Shown one piece after another: positions 5,695-8,080 of a DNA stretch of 8,080 bases (position 1 is the first letter of the stretch; every line of letters starts with the position of its first letter). The translations under genes were made by a program, and so were the position numbers. A model generated the notes under the pieces. It searched no databases, had not been told where the DNA came from, and saw only the letters and a list, made by a program, of their open reading frames with translations. Location: assembly GCA_003223695.1 (NCBI GenBank), contig QHVY01000321.1, positions 1 to 8,080 on the forward strand. Direction: 5' to 3'. Source of the DNA: Acidobacteriota bacterium. GTDB lineage: Bacteria; Acidobacteriota; Thermoanaerobaculia; Gp7-AA8.

Positions 5695-6855
5695 GAACAG
5701 CGCCAGGTCAGATTTGAGCCGATGTGGGCGATCGCCGCGATCGCCATCGGCATCATTCTGACTCTGTCGACCAGCGTTGCGGCGGGAAAGCCGATCGATA
5801 TCGAGTACCTCGCCAGCGGCGCGTTCATGGGTTTGTGCATTTACTTTGCGAATTACCTTCTTCATTGCGCGCTCGCTCCCTACCTCGATCGCCTCCGGCC
5901 GTCAGGGGTTCCAGCGGCGCGGATCGGCGTCAGCATTCTCGGCGGCATCGTCGGTTGGGAGATCGCCTACTCGTTTCTCGTGTTTGTCGAAACCGGGAAA
6001 GTGGCCTTTCCTCTGGTCTCCGGACGCATGCGCTGGCTGCTGCTGGTTACGGTCGCAATCACCGTCCTCGTGGCTTCGCTTGCACAGGCCTATCACCGGT
6101 TGCGTGACCGGCTCAGTGAGAGCATTGAGAAGCTGAAAGAAAGCGAATATGCGGAGAAGGAGCTCGAAGTGGCGCGGTCGATTCAATCGCGTCTTCTGCC
6201 GCCTCCGCTCGTCGAAGGCGATGGGTTCGCAGTCACCGCCCGCAATCTGCCGGCGCACTTCGTCGCCGGCGATTTCTACGATGTCCTCCGGCACGACGAC
6301 GGCTCGGTCGGCATCGTCGTCGCTGACGTCGCCGGCAAAGGCATCGGCGCGAGCCTCATCATGGCCTCGGTCAAAGCAGTGCTGCCGTTCGTCGCCAACG
6401 GTTCGGTCGATGAGACGCTGCGCGCTCTCAATGAACGGCTCATCGCGCAGCTCGATCGCCGAGAATTCGTGGCGCTCGCCTACGCGCGATTTCAGCCGGC
6501 GACCGGAATCGTGCGCCTGGCGAACGCCGGCATGCCCGATCCGTATCTCATCTCCAATTCCGTGACCGCCATCAGCGTCGGCGGCGCCCGATTGCCCCTC
6601 GGCGTCCGACACAATGTGCCCTACGAGTCAGTGGAGCTGCACCTCGATCGCGGCGATCGTCTGCTGCTGCTCTCCGACGGCATTCCTGAGGCATCGAAGC
6701 CGAACGGCGATCAATTGGGCTATGAAGCTTTTCGCGATTTGCTGATTGACGTTCGCTCGAGCGATGGCTGGATCGATGACGTGCTGGCGCGAGTTCGGAC
6801 GCAGGTTCAAAGCATCGACGACGACTGGACCGTGGTGGTGCTCGAGCGGCGTTAG
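5692..6855 (+). CDS. membrane-bound SpoIIE/RsbU-type PP2C serine phosphatase
   Basis: A 387-residue phosphatase of the class that dephosphorylates anti-anti-sigma (STAS) proteins in partner-switching control; the partner is not in the window. N-terminal four hydrophobic helices (about 12-31, 41-62, 77-98, 114-134) make a small membrane input module that I do not recognise. A charged, probably coiled-coil signalling helix follows (136-160, LRDRLSESIEKLKESEY), then the family entry motif ELEVARSIQSRLLPPP (157-172). The catalytic domain has VAGDFYDVL and VVADVAGKGIGASLIMA (metal-binding Asp residues), RLLLLSDGIPEA, and ends with IDDDWTVVVLERR, where the Asp cluster is the last metal site. All key acids are present, so it should be active. 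Start: ATG 5692 gives a basic N-tail before the first helix; ATG 5722 is an alternative that begins right at the helix. Neither has a good Shine-Dalgarno site. The gene is convergent with pilT; its TAG touches a REP-like repeat and its last codons are duplicated downstream. Confidence 0.9.
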   Translation: MEQRQVRFEPMWAIAAIAIGIILTLSTSVAAGKPIDIEYLASGAFMGLCIYFANYLLHCALAPYLDRLRPSGVPAARIGVSILGGIVGWEIAYSFLVFVETGKVAFPLVSGRMRWLLLVTVAITVLVASLAQAYHRLRDRLSESIEKLKESEYAEKELEVARSIQSRLLPPPLVEGDGFAVTARNLPAHFVAGDFYDVLRHDDGSVGIVVADVAGKGIGASLIMASVKAVLPFVANGSVDETLRALNERLIAQLDRREFVALAYARFQPATGIVRLANAGMPDPYLISNSVTAISVGGARLPLGVRHNVPYESVELHLDRGDRLLLLSDGIPEASKPNGDQLGYEAFRDLLIDVRSSDGWIDDVLARVRTQVQSIDDDWTVVVLERR

Positions 6856-6917
6856 TAGGGCACGGCTGCGCCGTGCCGAAGCCTCGGTTCGGTCCGGCGC
6901 AGCCGGACCCTACGATG
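6855..6917. repeat. REP-like palindromic element, copy 1
   Basis: A 63-bp element with two hairpins: GGCACGGC-TGC-GCCGTGCC and GTCCGGC-GCA-GCCGGAC. Its outer ends GTAGGG and CCCTAC are inverted, so 18 terminal bases on each side pair with two mismatches and the whole can also fold as one long hairpin. Lying between convergent genes directly after a TAG, it may act as a two-way terminator or 3'-end stabiliser. It differs from copy 2 at three positions. Confidence 0.9.
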
Positions 6918-6962
6918 ACGTATTCAAAGCATCGACACTGGACCGTGGTGGTGCTCGGCCTT

Positions 6963-7025
6963 GTAGGGCACGGCTGCGCCGTGCCGAAGCCCGGGTGCGG
7001 TCCGGCGCAGCCGGACCCTACGATG
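6963..7025. repeat. REP-like palindromic element, copy 2
   Basis: A 63-bp copy, 60 of 63 positions identical to copy 1, all differences in the spacer between the two hairpins. On the minus strand its outer end supplies the last codons and stop of the PilT-type gene (GCA TCG TAG), so the element overlaps coding sequence by 8 bases. Confidence 0.9.
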
Positions 7026-8080
7026 CGGGAGTGCGCAACAAGCTGTCCAACTCCTCCGGACGCGACGAGCGGATGCGCGCGTCTTCAACGGCGATGAGTC
7101 CCTGGCGCACCAGTCGCGCCAGCGAGTCTTCCAGCGAGATCATTCCCTGACGTTTGCCCAACGTAATTTCGCTGATGAGACTCTGCAGCTTGTCATTGCG
7201 GATGTGATTGCGCACGGCATGCGAGGCGAGCAGCACTTCGACGGCCACACAGCGGCCTTGACCGTCGGATCGGGGCACGAGCTGCTGGACGACGATCGCG
7301 TTGAGGCTCAGTGCGAGCTGCTGTTTGATCTGCGTCTGCTGCGCGGGCGGGAAGACATCGATGATGCGATGAATCGCTTGCGCGGCGTCGCTCGTGTGCA
7401 GCGTCGACAGAATCAGATGACCGGTCTCGGCGGCTGTCAGCGCAGTGGCAACAGTCTCGAGGTCGCGCATTTCGCCAACGAGGATGACCTCGGGATCCTG
7501 GCGCAGCGCGGCGCGGAGTGCAGAGGCGAATGATGGCGCGTCGCGCCCGACTTCGACCTGCTCGATGACCGATCGATTGTTGCGATGCTCGTACTCGATC
7601 GGATCTTCGATGGTGATGATGTGACGCGACTCGTTGCGATTGATTTCACCGACGAGCGCGGCGAGCGTCGTCGATTTGCCTGCGCCTGTCGGGCCGCAGT
7701 CGAGCACGAGCCCGCGCGTCTGCTTCACCAGCTCTGCGAGCGTGGGCGGGAGGTTGAGCTCCGGAAGAGTCGGCACATTCGAGGGCAGTGCCCGAAACGC
7801 TGCCGCGAGTGTGCCCCGCTGGCGATGGATGTTGACGCGAAAGCGCGTCGGCGGAGAGGCGAGGCGGACGGAGAAGTCGGCGGAGCCCTCCGCGTCCACC
7901 CGCTCGCGAATTCGCGTGGCCATGAACACCGTCAATAAGGAATTGACCTCATCGAGCGAGAGGGGATCTTGTTCGGCGCTGACCAGGCGGCCCGACACGC
8001 GAAAGATCGGTTTCGTTCCGGCGAGAATCAGCAGATCGCTCGCGCCGCGCCGCGCCATGTCCATCAGCAACTCTTCGAGC
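7018..8080 (-). CDS. pilT: PilT-type type IV pilus retraction ATPase, 5' end cut by window edge
   Basis: A hexameric cytoplasmic secretion-superfamily ATPase that powers pilus retraction at the pilus base (twitching motility, surface sensing, DNA uptake). Counting from a TTG at 8070, the N-terminal PAS-like part holds ARRGASDLLI and RVSGRL. The ATPase core has Walker A GPTGAGKS (126-133), Asp box IITIEDPIEYEH (151-162), Walker B EVILVGEMRD (194-203) and His box GHLILSTLHTSDAA (217-230). The later phrase AVRNHIRNDK corresponds to the AIRNLIRE motif needed for retraction in PilT, which favours PilT/PilU over PilB. Upstream codons to the edge read LEELL, matching the family N-terminus, so the true start lies outside. 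The C-terminus ends TPAS with the stop inside a REP-like repeat. No other pilus gene is in view, so PilT and PilU paralogues cannot be told apart with certainty. Confidence 0.93.
   Translation of the reverse strand, partial: LEELLMDMARRGASDLLILAGTKPIFRVSGRLVSAEQDPLSLDEVNSLLTVFMATRIRERVDAEGSADFSVRLASPPTRFRVNIHRQRGTLAAAFRALPSNVPTLPELNLPPTLAELVKQTRGLVLDCGPTGAGKSTTLAALVGEINRNESRHIITIEDPIEYEHRNNRSVIEQVEVGRDAPSFASALRAALRQDPEVILVGEMRDLETVATALTAAETGHLILSTLHTSDAAQAIHRIIDVFPPAQQTQIKQQLALSLNAIVVQQLVPRSDGQGRCVAVEVLLASHAVRNHIRNDKLQSLISEITLGKRQGMISLEDSLARLVRQGLIAVEDARIRSSRPEELDSLLRTPAS

Larger units (their letters stand above)
6806..7025 (+). repeat. tandem duplication of the phosphatase 3' end plus REP-like element
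   Basis: Unit one (6806-6917, 112 bp) starts inside the phosphatase gene at TTCAAAGCATCGAC, includes its stop codon, and ends with the palindromic element. Unit two (6923-7025, 103 bp) repeats the same order: TTCAAAGCATCGAC, then ACTGGACCGTGGTGGTGCTC, then the element. Unit two lacks 4 bases after ATCGAC and 5 bases plus substitutions around the stop codon. The duplicated coding bit would read WTVVVL, matching the phosphatase terminus, but it has no start codon of its own in that role and is not a gene. The pattern suggests one duplication event with later drift in the copy. Confidence 0.9.

Noticed and set aside
5902..6612. Minus-strand open frame of 236 codons opposite the phosphatase
   Set aside because: The plus strand has a clear catalytic domain over the same bases, and the minus-strand product resembles no family.
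6855..7025. CRISPR array
   Set aside because: Only two 63-bp palindromic copies lie in a tandem duplication; there are no short regular repeats with unique spacers.
6873..7097. Small plus-strand frame running through the REP-like repeats
   Set aside because: It is built from repeat sequence and the duplicated phosphatase tail, without a ribosome site; not a gene.
1..8080. Cyanobacterial origin suggested by GCGATCGC-like sites
   Set aside because: Gene content (kinase-PD40 fusion type, DUF3187-like barrel, GTAGGG palindromes) points elsewhere, and the enriched core is CGATCG with varied flanks rather than the full HIP1 octamer.

Overview
The window reads as a piece of chromosome from a GC-rich Gram-negative soil-type bacterium, most likely an Acidobacteriota member or a close relative. 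The basis is indirect: a Hanks-type kinase paired with a PD40 (TolB-like) beta-propeller, which that phylum carries in large paralogous sets, an outer-membrane barrel of DUF3187 type, a PilT-type pilus motor, and palindromic GTAGGG...CCCTAC repeats. No rRNA, tRNA, CRISPR array, insertion sequence or phage gene is visible.

Layout from left to right. (1) 1-1683, minus strand: a DUF3187-like outer-membrane barrel gene followed 33 bases later by a CPBP (CAAX-type) intramembrane protease that runs off the left edge; probably one transcription unit. (2) 1684-1717: a very short divergent intergenic with overlapping -10-like elements on the two strands. (3) 1718-4320, plus strand: a serine/threonine kinase and a membrane-anchored PD40 propeller that in relatives form one protein. 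Here they lie in two frames because the segment joining them is missing and the kinase frame meets a stop at 2525. (4) 4317-4467: a degraded remnant that looks like the two ends of an NAD-dependent epimerase-like gene. (5) 4448-5681, minus strand: a GT39/ArnT-like glycosyltransferase broken in the middle by another apparent deletion with frameshift, its 3' end overrun by a CACAGAG-type hairpin repeat. (6) 5692-6855, plus strand: an intact membrane-bound SpoIIE/RsbU-type PP2C phosphatase. (7) 6806-7025: a tandem duplication that contains the last codons of the phosphatase gene and a 63-bp REP-like palindromic element. (8) 7018-8080, minus strand: a PilT-type ATPase that runs off the right edge and takes its stop codon from the second REP-like copy.

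Functionally this is accessory, signalling- and envelope-flavoured DNA: a kinase and its propeller, a PP2C phosphatase, a pilus motor, a barrel and a membrane protease. Nothing ties them into one pathway beyond adjacency. The main features are genomic: three broken genes lie between 2.5 and 5.1 kb while the flanking genes are intact, the palindrome CGATCG is strikingly overused (33 counted by eye), both clear gene breaks sit on a CGATCG, and repeat elements supply stop codons or coding tails to genes. I did not find a convincing undescribed multi-gene system. There is no gene-free stretch longer than 300 bases; the two short non-coding stretches (4321-4447 and 6856-7017) hold the epimerase remnant and the REP-like repeats.
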